This document shows, one piece after another, positions 1-7,778 of a stretch of 28,943 bases of DNA. Source of the DNA: Candidatus Planktophila sp. (GTDB taxonomy: Bacteria; Actinomycetota; Actinomycetes; Nanopelagicales; Nanopelagicaceae); contig JAHECV010000048.1 of the NCBI GenBank assembly GCA_024641555.1, positions 1 through 28,943 on the forward strand, written 5' to 3'. Position 1 is the stretch's first letter, and each line of letters begins with the position of its first letter. Position numbers and translations under genes: made by a program. The notes under the pieces were generated by a model. It was given only the letters and a program-made list of their open reading frames with translations. It was not told the origin of the DNA and searched no databases.

Positions 1-2368
1 AGCGCGCTTCAACCTCAGCGGTTCGGGCAAGTGAGACTTCGTTACGTAAATTCTCCGCCGCGCTATGGTCGGGCTCGCCAATATCGCCGCGCTGTTGCAA
101 CTGCGTTGATGCGATTGCAAGTTCGTTTTCATCGCGCCCTTTCGCCGAATTCGCCTCATTGATCGCAAGATTCAAACGTTCAACCTCAGCGGAAGCGGAC
201 TTCATATTTTGGCCAGCAACCGCAAGCTGTTCGGTTAGCGCTGCAATTCGCGCATCTGACTCGTTCAGTTTTGAGAGGGCAATATCGAATAAGCCTTGCT
301 TGCTTTCCACATCACCTTGAGAAGTTGAAATTTCAAATTTGATGCGATCGCAGTTATGAGTAATAGATTCCAACTTGGTCTGGAGCTCTTGCACCAGCGC
401 ATTGATCTCAATGAGGGAGGTCGAAGATGCAGAACCACCGCGCGCCCGCTGTGCGGTGATTACATCCCCGTCGCGAGTAACGACAGTAACCCCAGAATGA
501 TTGCGAATGATTCCTTCGGCTTCGCGCGCATTTTCAGCAACTACGGTGTTGCCAAGGAGCGACGCCAATAAATCTGAAATCTCAGATGAGCGAATATGTG
601 AAATCAGCGCAGTGAGCCCAGTTGGGACTGAAGTTGAATTATGCGAACCTGGCTCGTAAACCAGAACATCTGCTTGGCCAAGATTCTCCGCGCGCAAGGT
701 TGTAAGTGCGCTGATGGCGGAGTTCAAATCTTTCACCACGATTGCATCAGAGAGCGATCCCAACGCCGCAGCTGTTGCTGCTTCCCAACCCGAATCAATT
801 TGTACTAGTGAGGCGATACTTCCGAGGATGGTTAGTCCGCGCGAATCACGAACTAGCGCTGCTCCCCCGTCGCGTGACTGCGAAGTTAGCTGCATCGCTT
901 CTAATTTAGATTCGGTGGCGTTACGTTCGCGATCAGCTGCGCGTTCGGACTCAATAAGCGAAGCCAGGTGTGACTTGGCGCTATCCAGGGCCTTTTTGGC
1001 AGTTTCAAATTCCGAGTCAAGTCCAAGTTCACCGGCATCTGCGCCAGCGATATCCATTTCAAAGGTTGAATATTCACGTTGTGCGCTTTCAGCGCGGGCT
1101 TGTGCTTCATCACGTGCCTTTACCAAGCGGGCGATTTCTTCAGCGATCGCTTCAAGGCGAGCCGCAAGCGATTTAATATGGCCTTCTTGGCGAGCAGTTC
1201 CTTCGCGCGCATCCGCGATAGCACGCATCGCAGCCGCAATTTTATCTTCTTCAACTTTAAGCGCTTGCTCGGCGTTAGCGAGTTTGGCGGTTGTCGTCTG
1301 TAAATGTGTGCGAGCGTTTTCCACTTCGTTTCGTAGTTGCGCTTCTTGTTGGCGAAGCGCTGCAGCTTCTTGATCAAGGGCTTCTGGGTCGCGACCGGCG
1401 CTACGCGCTTCTTCCGCTTCTTCCGCTAAGAATCGTGACCGCTCTTGTGCCAGCGATTGCGTTCCACGGAATTTTTCACGAAGCGCGCTTAAGGCATAGA
1501 AGTTTTCTTGCGCAGCAACAAGAAGTGGGCTTTCAAATGCTGCTTGAGCATCGAGTGACTCTTCACGCGCGCGAATTTTATCGAGTTCTTCTTCAACCGA
1601 TGAGCGTCGTTCGCGTAGCGCAGTTTCATCGGCTACTTCAGCATCAAGAGTTTTAGAGAGTGAGATGAAATCATCGGCCAGAAGACGTAGTTTGGCATCG
1701 CGTAGGTCGGCTTGAATTGTTGCAGCTTTCTTTGCGACTTCAGCTTGTTTACCGAGCGGGCGAAGTTGGCGGCGAAGTTCAACAGTTAGATCCTGTACAC
1801 GGGCTAAGTTGGCCTGCATTGAATCTAGTTTGCGGATCGCTTTTTCTTTACGTTTGCGATGCTTGAGCACACCTGCGGCTTCTTCAATAAAGCCACGACG
1901 CTCTTCCGGCGTTGCCATCAAAATTGCATCTAGTTGTCCTTGGCCAACGATGACGTGCATTTCGCGACCGATACCAGAGTCGCTAAGAAGTTCTTGAATA
2001 TCTAATAGACGGGATGCTTCACCATTAATTTGGTATTCGCTCTGTCCGTTACGGAAAAGAATGCGAGAAATTGTGACTTCGGTGTAATCAATCGGCAGCG
2101 CACCGTCGGTATTATCAATTGTTAAAGATACTTCTGCGCGACCAAGAGGTGCACGCCCGCTGGTTCCAGCGAAGATAACGTCTTCCATCTTTCCGCCGCG
2201 GAGTGACTTCGCGCCTTGTTCCCCCATAACCCAAGTGAGCGCATCAACGACGTTAGATTTTCCAGAGCCATTTGGGCCGACGACGCAGGTTATGCCTGGT
2301 TCAAGGCGAAGCGTCGTTGCCGACGCAAAGGATTTAAATCCTTTGAGCGTCATACTCTTTAAATACAC
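1..2368 (-). CDS. smc: chromosome segregation ATPase SMC, N-terminal 789 residues (cut by window edge)
   Basis: SMC is the ATPase core of the condensin-like complex that compacts and segregates the chromosome with ScpA and ScpB. The start is taken as GTG at 2368, which gives VYLKSMTLKGFKSFAS, the usual actinobacterial opening; an internal ATG at 2353 is five codons later. The Walker A motif GPNGSGKS lies at residues 31-38, followed by a long Ala/Glu/Arg-rich coiled coil. The hinge spans about residues 500-650 (GGAALVRDSRG to RARGGSAS), and the returning coiled coil then runs off the window. The C-terminal signature and Walker B are therefore outside, and the family is usually near 1,180 residues. 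The gene lies 54 bp downstream of rnc and is probably co-transcribed with it. The identity is certain from the head and hinge sequence. Confidence 0.97.
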   Translation of the reverse strand, partial: MYLKSMTLKGFKSFASATTLRLEPGITCVVGPNGSGKSNVVDALTWVMGEQGAKSLRGGKMEDVIFAGTSGRAPLGRAEVSLTIDNTDGALPIDYTEVTISRILFRNGQSEYQINGEASRLLDIQELLSDSGIGREMHVIVGQGQLDAILMATPEERRGFIEEAAGVLKHRKRKEKAIRKLDSMQANLARVQDLTVELRRQLRPLGKQAEVAKKAATIQADLRDAKLRLLADDFISLSKTLDAEVADETALRERRSSVEEELDKIRAREESLDAQAAFESPLLVAAQENFYALSALREKFRGTQSLAQERSRFLAEEAEEARSAGRDPEALDQEAAALRQQEAQLRNEVENARTHLQTTTAKLANAEQALKVEEDKIAAAMRAIADAREGTARQEGHIKSLAARLEAIAEEIARLVKARDEAQARAESAQREYSTFEMDIAGADAGELGLDSEFETAKKALDSAKSHLASLIESERAADRERNATESKLEAMQLTSQSRDGGAALVRDSRGLTILGSIASLVQIDSGWEAATAAALGSLSDAIVVKDLNSAISALTTLRAENLGQADVLVYEPGSHNSTSVPTGLTALISHIRSSEISDLLASLLGNTVVAENAREAEGIIRNHSGVTVVTRDGDVITAQRARGGSASSTSLIEINALVQELQTKLESITHNCDRIKFEISTSQGDVESKQGLFDIALSKLNESDARIAALTEQLAVAGQNMKSASAEVERLNLAINEANSAKGRDENELAIASTQLQQRGDIGEPDHSAAENLRNEVSLARTAEVEAR

Positions 2369-2422
2369 GGCGTAAACCTACCGTTTAGGTGGCGTCTTTA
2401 TGTACGTGACGCGAGTGAAGTA

Positions 2423-3100
2423 CTACTTGAGGGTTGCGAGAATTTCGTAGGCAGAACGAGCCGCTGCTTGCTCTGCTTCACGTTTGCTCTTTCCGATGCC
2501 TTGCGAAACTGCAACGCCTGCGACCATTGCAACTGCGGTGAAACTCTTATCGTGATCTGGACCTTCTTCGGTTACTAAATATTCGAGGGTGCCCTTGCCA
2601 AGTGATGAGACTAATTCTTGGAGCGCCGTCTTTCCGTCAAGCCCAGCGCCTTTTGCCATGGCGTTCTCCATGGTTTCTTTGATCAGAGCGCGAACTACCG
2701 TCGTTGTGGTTGCAAATCCGCATTCTAAATAGATCGCGCCGATTAACGCTTCAAGAGCATCTGCCAAAAGTGAGTTCTTATCACGGCCCCCGGTTACCTC
2801 TTCGCCTTTTCCGAGACGAATATATTTACCGAGTTCGAGGGTGCGCGCGATATCTGCGAGCGCGCGCATATTTACGATTCCAGAACGAAGTGGAGATAAA
2901 CGTGATTCATCCAAATCTGGATAGCGAAGATAAAGCTCTTCAGTCACTATTAACCCAAGAACTGAATCACCTAAAAACTCTAAACGTTCATTTGTTTCTT
3001 TAGCACCGGACTCATATGCAAACGAGCGATGGGTAAAAGCTAACTCGAGCAATTCGGGTTTTAAAGTTATCCCGAGTTGCGCAGTTAAAGAAGCGAACAG
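2423..3100 (-). CDS. rnc: ribonuclease III (start codon uncertain, probably CTG)
   Basis: RNase III is the double-strand-specific endonuclease that processes rRNA precursors and structured mRNAs. The catalytic signature NERLEFLGDSVLGL is present. The C-terminal double-stranded-RNA-binding domain begins at GKTALQELVSSLG and ends KREAEQAAARSAYEILATLK. The domain itself begins just after the rpmF stop, at LFASLTAQLG, but no ATG, GTG or TTG lies there. The only upstream candidate is a TTG at 3196, deep inside rpmF with a 95 bp overlap; the next in-frame TTG, at 3052, would cut into the first helix. I prefer CTG at 3100, one base after the rpmF TGA, with GAGG six bases upstream (225 residues). The product is certain; the start is inferred. 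Confidence 0.9.
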   Translation of the reverse strand: MFASLTAQLGITLKPELLELAFTHRSFAYESGAKETNERLEFLGDSVLGLIVTEELYLRYPDLDESRLSPLRSGIVNMRALADIARTLELGKYIRLGKGEEVTGGRDKNSLLADALEALIGAIYLECGFATTTTVVRALIKETMENAMAKGAGLDGKTALQELVSSLGKGTLEYLVTEEGPDHDKSFTAVAMVAGVAVSQGIGKSKREAEQAAARSAYEILATLK

Positions 3101-3101
3101 A

Positions 3102-3275
3102 TCAAACCTCGAGAACCTGGCGGCGGTTATATGTTCCGCAGGTTGGGCATGCTGTATGTGTGAGCTTTGGCTGCTGGCACTGTGGGCAAGCTGCAAGTGA
3201 CGCTGCAGTTGTCTTCCACATTGAGCGGCGTGAGCGTGTCTTCGAACGAGACATCTTTCGCTTTGGAACTGGCAC
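3102..3275 (-). CDS. rpmF: 50S ribosomal protein L32, zinc-binding (C+) form
   Basis: This 57-residue protein of the large ribosomal subunit starts at GTG with (M)PVPKRKMSRSKTRSRR, the typical actinobacterial L32 opening, and ends NRRQVLEV. Four cysteines in two CxxC pairs (C30-P-Q-C33 and C43-P-T-C46) form the zinc ribbon, so this is the zinc-dependent form. A clear AAGGA ribosome binding site lies eight bases before the GTG. The gene sits between the DUF177 gene and rnc, the usual order in many bacteria. Its stop codon is one base from the proposed CTG start of rnc, which suggests translational coupling. A pair of 14 bp direct repeats lies in its leader. Confidence 0.96.
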   Translation of the reverse strand: MPVPKRKMSRSKTRSRRSMWKTTAASLAACPQCQQPKLTHTACPTCGTYNRRQVLEV

Positions 3276-3325
3276 GGTAATCGTCCTTAATCTCTTTAAA
3301 ACTATTTGGGTCTAGCTTCGACTGT

Positions 3326-3354
3326 GTTGGACTAACTGAAGTTGGTCTAACTGA
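3326..3354. repeat. tandem 14 bp direct repeat in the rpmF leader
   Basis: Two copies of GTTGG(A/T)CTAACTGA (plus-strand reading) occur at 3326-3339 and 3341-3354, one base apart and differing at a single position. They lie in the 95 bp gap between the DUF177 stop and rpmF, about 50 bases upstream of the rpmF GTG. They could be a binding site for a regulator or for a ribosomal protein on the mRNA, or simply a recent small duplication. No function can be assigned from sequence alone. Confidence 0.7.
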
Positions 3355-3370
3355 TGGGGGTAAGTATCCC

Positions 3371-3961
3371 TTATTCATCCGATTTCTTAAAATCCAGACC
3401 AGCCAGCCCCGCCCAGCGAGCGTCAATTGCCTCGTGTTGATGGCCATCCGGCAGATCTACCCACTTCTGCCCGCAATCGGGGCAGAGGCCGAGGCAATCT
3501 TCTGAGCAGAGCGGGTTAATCGGAAGATCTAAGACAACGGCATCTCGGATAGGCGGTTCGAGATCCATCACGTTGCCATCCATCCAAAGCTCATCGCCTT
3601 CTTCGAGATCAATATCCTCTTCGTCTGCGCGCTTGGACTTCTTGTTCTTCTTACCTGAATCCTTGCTCGGCTCATAACGATAGAGCTCTTGGATTTTGCG
3701 CTCGACCGTGATTTCAACCGGATCAAGGCAGCGAATGCACTCACCCTTTGCGATGGCGTATAAATCAGCGCTCAGCAAGACGCCTTCAGTTACCGATTCC
3801 AGCCGAATATCGAGTTCAATCACATCGCCGGCCGGGACGCTTACCAGTGGCACTCCAATAGATTCAAGAAGTTCGAGATCTAATTGGTACTCCTTCATCT
3901 CCCCCGCGCGACGGGGAAGTTCATGGGTATTAAATTGAAATACCTGAGATGCCTTAGACAC
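3371..3961 (-). CDS. DUF177 / YceD-family protein
   Basis: The 196-residue protein belongs to the DUF177 (YceD) family, which is almost always encoded next to rpmF; plant and bacterial members are linked to 23S rRNA accumulation. Visible features are the opening FQFNTHELPRRAGEMKEY, a central GECIRCLDPVE motif, an acidic and Lys-rich low-complexity stretch (about residues 98-125) and a C-terminal cysteine cluster CSEDCLGLCPDCG that could bind metal. The start is GTG at 3961, 23 bp after the stop of the DivIVA-like gene. The exact molecular role in actinobacteria is not settled. Confidence 0.9.
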   Translation of the reverse strand: MSKASQVFQFNTHELPRRAGEMKEYQLDLELLESIGVPLVSVPAGDVIELDIRLESVTEGVLLSADLYAIAKGECIRCLDPVEITVERKIQELYRYEPSKDSGKKNKKSKRADEEDIDLEEGDELWMDGNVMDLEPPIRDAVVLDLPINPLCSEDCLGLCPDCGQKWVDLPDGHQHEAIDARWAGLAGLDFKKSDE

Positions 3962-3984
3962 AGTAAACCTACGCTCTTCTAAAA

Positions 3985-4467
3985 TTATTTATCGTCCGCT
4001 AATTGCGACAAAATATCTTTATCGTTTGCACCATCTAGGCGTTCACGGCCGCGCGCAACTGCATCCAGAGTCTTATTTAAAATAACTTCTAACGTCGCTA
4101 GTCGGCCGTCTATATAGCTTTCGACCTCTGCTCGTTCATCGGCAGCCAATGCGCGAGCATCATCCAGAATACGTTGCGCTTCATCGCGAGCTGCTTGAAC
4201 AATTGCAGTCTGTTCGATCATACGAGCTACTTCTTCACGAGCCGAAGCGATCATTTGTTCGGATGCAGAGCGACCTTCTTCAATTAAATTATCGCGCTGG
4301 GCCAAAATTTCCTCAGCCGCGAAAAGATCTTGTGGCAAGGCAACTTTTGCGCCATCTAAAATTTCTAAAATTTCGCCACGGTGAACTACGCAAGATGCAG
4401 AAAGTGGAACTCCACGCGCTTCCTCGATGAGAGTGATCGCGGTACTGAGCTTTTCAATTGAATCCAT
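3985..4467 (-). CDS. DivIVA/SepIVA-like coiled-coil cell-envelope protein
   Basis: This 160-residue protein is often mislabelled as ATP synthase subunit B because of its coiled coil. An N-terminal segment (MDSIEKLSTAITLIEEARGV) contains a short DivIVA-like motif (PLSASCVVHRGEILEILDGA). It is followed by an Ala/Glu/Arg-rich coiled coil (about residues 50-145). There is no membrane segment and no ATP synthase context. In mycobacteria and Streptomyces a similar gene sits in the same place beside coaD and rpmF; the mycobacterial protein SepIVA takes part in septation and polar envelope growth, so a similar role is inferred here. A good AGGGAAG ribosome binding site overlaps the end of coaD, whose stop is two bases away. 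Confidence 0.8.
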   Translation of the reverse strand: MDSIEKLSTAITLIEEARGVPLSASCVVHRGEILEILDGAKVALPQDLFAAEEILAQRDNLIEEGRSASEQMIASAREEVARMIEQTAIVQAARDEAQRILDDARALAADERAEVESYIDGRLATLEVILNKTLDAVARGRERLDGANDKDILSQLADDK

Positions 4468-4469
4468 TT

Positions 4470-4949
4470 TTACTTCCCTGCTACTCGTGCTTTAAGGGCA
4501 TCGTTTACAACGTTCGGAACCATAGAGGATACATCTCCACCAAAATGTGCGAGTTCTTTAACGATCGATGAAGATAGAAATGAGTGAGTTGGGGCTGTCG
4601 CCATAAACATAGTTTCGACGCCAGATCCTTGGAGATTTACTTGCGCCATCTGAAGCTCGTAGTCGAAGTCAGTTACGGCACGTAGCCCTTTGACGATCGC
4701 TTGTATCGAGTTCTCTTTACAGAAATCGACGAGCAATCCATGCCAAGAATCAACTTTTACATTCGGGTATTTTGAAGTTGTTTTGCGGGCCATCTCCATG
4801 CGTTCTTCGACAGTAAAGAGAGATGCCTTTGTGCGATTTTCTAAAACTGCGACTATAACCTCATCGAATTGGCCGCTGGCACGCTCGATGATATCGAGAT
4901 GGCCAAAGGTGATTGGATCAAAAGATCCTGGGCAGACGGCGCGCTTCAT
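4470..4949 (-). CDS. coaD: phosphopantetheine adenylyltransferase
   Basis: CoaD catalyses the fourth step of coenzyme A synthesis, joining ATP and 4'-phosphopantetheine to give dephospho-CoA. The 159-residue length is typical. The nucleotidyltransferase motif GSFDPITFGHLD (residues 8-19) and the C-terminal HSFLSSSIVKE motif are both present. The 45 bp gap from rsmD has no clear ribosome binding site before the ATG; a -10-like TAGCGT lies seven bases upstream, so a leaderless transcript is possible in addition to read-through from rsmD. Confidence 0.97.
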   Translation of the reverse strand: MKRAVCPGSFDPITFGHLDIIERASGQFDEVIVAVLENRTKASLFTVEERMEMARKTTSKYPNVKVDSWHGLLVDFCKENSIQAIVKGLRAVTDFDYELQMAQVNLQGSGVETMFMATAPTHSFLSSSIVKELAHFGGDVSSMVPNVVNDALKARVAGK

Positions 4950-4994
4950 GGAGTAAACGCTAGCAACGATCTGCTGCGTAATCCATTTTCAGGC

Positions 4995-5567
4995 TCAAAG
5001 TGCGGCTGGAACCCCATAGAAAATGGTCGCTTGGCCATAATTCTTTTCACGCAAATGTTCATAACCTTCTGGCCAAGAAATTTCTTTTACCCTCGAATTT
5101 CGCTCAATCGCAATTAACGCTTGCGGATGGAGGAAACCGCCTTCGCGCAATTGGATCAGAGTTTCGATTACATCAATATCTTCAACTTCATACGGTGGAT
5201 CGATATAAATAAAGTGGTACTGCACAGTGGCGCGATCAAGTAAGAATCGATTTACTGTCATGCCAAATAAATGAAAACTTCCCGGGCATTGTGCGCTCTT
5301 AACGCTTTCAAAGTTGGCAGCAATAGATTTTTGCGCTTGCTCATCCTTTTCCACGGCGTGCACAATTGCCGCACCGCGCGAAAGAGATTCAAGTGCTATC
5401 GCACCAGTGCCCGCGTATAAATCCAAAACGTTTAGCCCGGCAAATTCTCCAAACTCGGAAGCCAGCGATGAAAAAAGCGCTTCACGGGCGCGATCAGAAG
5501 TTGGTCGTGTGGAGTTTGCAACGGCTGCGATATTTCGCCCTTTGGCAAGCCCTGCGATTATTCGCAT
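4995..5567 (-). CDS. rsmD: 16S rRNA (guanine(966)-N(2))-methyltransferase RsmD
   Basis: RsmD methylates G966 of 16S rRNA using S-adenosylmethionine. The 190-residue protein starts MRIIAGLAKG, has the SAM-binding motif LDLYAGTGA (residues 48-56) and the catalytic DPPY (123-126). It follows recG by seven bases, and its ribosome binding site (AAGGGGTAGGA) overlaps the recG stop region. It precedes coaD, the usual order in many bacteria. Confidence 0.96.
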   Translation of the reverse strand: MRIIAGLAKGRNIAAVANSTRPTSDRAREALFSSLASEFGEFAGLNVLDLYAGTGAIALESLSRGAAIVHAVEKDEQAQKSIAANFESVKSAQCPGSFHLFGMTVNRFLLDRATVQYHFIYIDPPYEVEDIDVIETLIQLREGGFLHPQALIAIERNSRVKEISWPEGYEHLREKNYGQATIFYGVPAAL

Positions 5568-5574
5568 CTACGTC

Positions 5575-7773
5575 CTACCCCTTATCAATGTATGTTGCTG
5601 CCGAATCTGATTTCAATATTTCTAATTCCTGCTTGAGTAAAGGATAGCGTTCGAGCGAACTATCGCTTTCGAGTAATTCGGCTGCTGCGGTTCGAGCGCC
5701 ATCAATCAAATTCTCATCTCGAAGTACTCTTAATAAACGAAGATGCGAGCGATTTCCAGATTGGGTAGCTCCTAGAACATCGCCTTCGCGTCTTTGCTCT
5801 AGATCGATACGTGAAAGCTCAAAACCATCTTGGGTCTTTGAAACCGCTTCCAAACGTTCGCGCGCTGGGCTTTCCACCGGTGCAGAAGAAACCAGTAAAC
5901 ATAAACCTGGAGATGTGCCCCGGCCAACTCGACCCCGCAGCTGATGAAGTTGTGAGACACCGAAACGATCAGCATCCATAATGACCATCACGGTGGCATT
6001 TGGAACATCTACACCAACTTCAATAACCGTTGTTGAAACAAGTACATCTATCTCACCGGCAGCAAAAGCTCGCATAGTCGCATCTTTTAACTCTGTTGAG
6101 AGTCGTCCGTGCAACGGTGCGATGCGCAGCCCTTTTAGCGCTCCTCCGTGCAACTTAGGAGCCAACTCATCGACCGATGCAATATCAGGTGATGGTTGGC
6201 CATAAAGAAAATCTAAATCAGCGCTCTCGGAAGTTCCCGCGGCGATTCGCGGAGCAACGATGTAAGCCTGATGGCCTTGCGAAACCTCTTCGCGGATTCT
6301 CTCCCAAGCGCGATCTAGAAAAGTTGGTTTCTCCATTGTTGGTACAACATGCGTAGTTATTGGTTGGCGTCCTAGTGGCAGTTCGCGCAACGTCGAAACA
6401 TCTAAATCTCCAAAAACTGTCATCGCAACTGTTCGTGGAATTGGTGTTGCCGTCATAACCAAAAGGTGCGGCGGGTTTACCGCCTTAGCTTTGAGGGCAT
6501 CGCGTTGTTCAACGCCGAAGCGATGTTGTTCATCTACAACAATTAGACCGAGATCGTTGAATTTAACGCTCTCACTAAGAAGTGCATGCGTACCTATGAC
6601 TATTCCTGCCTGCCCGGAGGCTGCTAAAGCCAGCGCATCTTTACGTTCAGCCACACTTTGCGAACCCGTTAATAAAGTAATTTGAGTTGCATTTTCTGGC
6701 CCACCCAACATTCCGCCATTTGCCAAAGGCCCTAGCAATTTTTCAATAGTACGAAGATGTTGCGCAGCTAAAACTTCAGTTGGAGCCAGAAGTGCTGCTT
6801 GGCCACCGCTATCTACCACCGCCAACATCGCACGCAGGGCAACAACCGTCTTACCCGAACCCACTTCACCTTGAAGTAAGCGGTGCATTGGAATATCTGC
6901 CGCCAAATCGCTTTCAATCTCTTTAGCAACGGCTAACTGTCCGGGAGTTAGCTGCCAAGGAAGGGATTGATCGAAAGATTCAAGAATTCCGCCACTCTTG
7001 AGCGGCCGAGCGGTGGTTTTGAGCGCTCTTAGTTCTGCGCGGCGTTCAAGTAATAAGAGTTGTAATAGGAACGCTTCGTCAAAAGTTAAGCGCGTCTTCG
7101 ATAGTTCGGCACTGTCCAAGTCAACTGGGTTATGAATTTGCACCAAGGCTTGATTTATATTGGGATAATTAAACTTTTCTAAAATATGAGCCGGCATGAA
7201 ATCCGAAACTTCATTAAGGGAATCGATCGCTAAGTTAACGCACTGGGCAATCTTCCAAGAGGGAAGTTTCGCACTTGCTGGATAGAGTGGTAAGAATTTT
7301 CCAGCGAAATCTGAAATTGCCGTATCGACATCGCTTCCGTCGGGAACCATTTCGTAATCAGGATGCGCCAATTGACGCTTGCCATTAAAGACTCCTACCT
7401 TGCCAGCAAATAAACCCTGTCTGCCAACGCGCAGCTCTTTCTCGCGCCAAGCCTGATTGAAGAATGTTAAGGACATTTTCGCGCTGCCATCGGTAACGAT
7501 TACTTCGAGGATGCTCCCCTTGCGGCCATGAAGTTTTCGACTGCTAGATGAAAAAACTTCTGCCAGAACGGTTACTTCGTCGCCTTCATTTAATTCGGCA
7601 ATATCGCTTAATTCTCCGCGAACTAGATATCTTCTCGGATAATGGTGGAGCAGATCAGAAACAGTTTTGTATCCGAAGACCGTGTCCAATACTTTTGCTG
7701 TACGGTCGCCAACGACGTTGACTAACTTATTATCCAAACTGGAGTCCAATCCGGAGTTAAGGTGCGACGACAT
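5575..7773 (-). CDS. recG: ATP-dependent DNA helicase RecG
   Basis: RecG drives branch migration and regression of stalled replication forks. The chosen ATG at 7773 gives 732 residues beginning MSSHLNSGLDSSLDNKL, five bases after the cydC stop. A GTG at 7821 would add 16 residues not typical of the family and overlap cydC by 43 bp. An N-terminal wedge/OB region (LLHHYPRRYLVRGEL and following) precedes the helicase core: Walker A GEVGSGKT (about 302-309), DEQH box VVDEQHRFG, TATPIPRT, and the C-terminal GRVGRG motif. In most actinobacteria a DAK2-domain gene precedes recG; here the cyd genes do. Confidence 0.96.
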   Translation of the reverse strand: MSSHLNSGLDSSLDNKLVNVVGDRTAKVLDTVFGYKTVSDLLHHYPRRYLVRGELSDIAELNEGDEVTVLAEVFSSSSRKLHGRKGSILEVIVTDGSAKMSLTFFNQAWREKELRVGRQGLFAGKVGVFNGKRQLAHPDYEMVPDGSDVDTAISDFAGKFLPLYPASAKLPSWKIAQCVNLAIDSLNEVSDFMPAHILEKFNYPNINQALVQIHNPVDLDSAELSKTRLTFDEAFLLQLLLLERRAELRALKTTARPLKSGGILESFDQSLPWQLTPGQLAVAKEIESDLAADIPMHRLLQGEVGSGKTVVALRAMLAVVDSGGQAALLAPTEVLAAQHLRTIEKLLGPLANGGMLGGPENATQITLLTGSQSVAERKDALALAASGQAGIVIGTHALLSESVKFNDLGLIVVDEQHRFGVEQRDALKAKAVNPPHLLVMTATPIPRTVAMTVFGDLDVSTLRELPLGRQPITTHVVPTMEKPTFLDRAWERIREEVSQGHQAYIVAPRIAAGTSESADLDFLYGQPSPDIASVDELAPKLHGGALKGLRIAPLHGRLSTELKDATMRAFAAGEIDVLVSTTVIEVGVDVPNATVMVIMDADRFGVSQLHQLRGRVGRGTSPGLCLLVSSAPVESPARERLEAVSKTQDGFELSRIDLEQRREGDVLGATQSGNRSHLRLLRVLRDENLIDGARTAAAELLESDSSLERYPLLKQELEILKSDSAATYIDKG

Positions 7774-7778
7774 AGCGC

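Noticed and set aside
714..1373. A 219-residue Ser/Ala-rich open frame on the plus strand
   Set aside because: It lies opposite the smc coiled coil, and its composition is what antisense of Ala/Glu/Arg codons gives. No ribosome binding site or family match.
3985..4467. ATP synthase subunit B
   Set aside because: No N-terminal membrane helix and no atp genes nearby; the neighbourhood and DivIVA-like start fit the SepIVA-like family.
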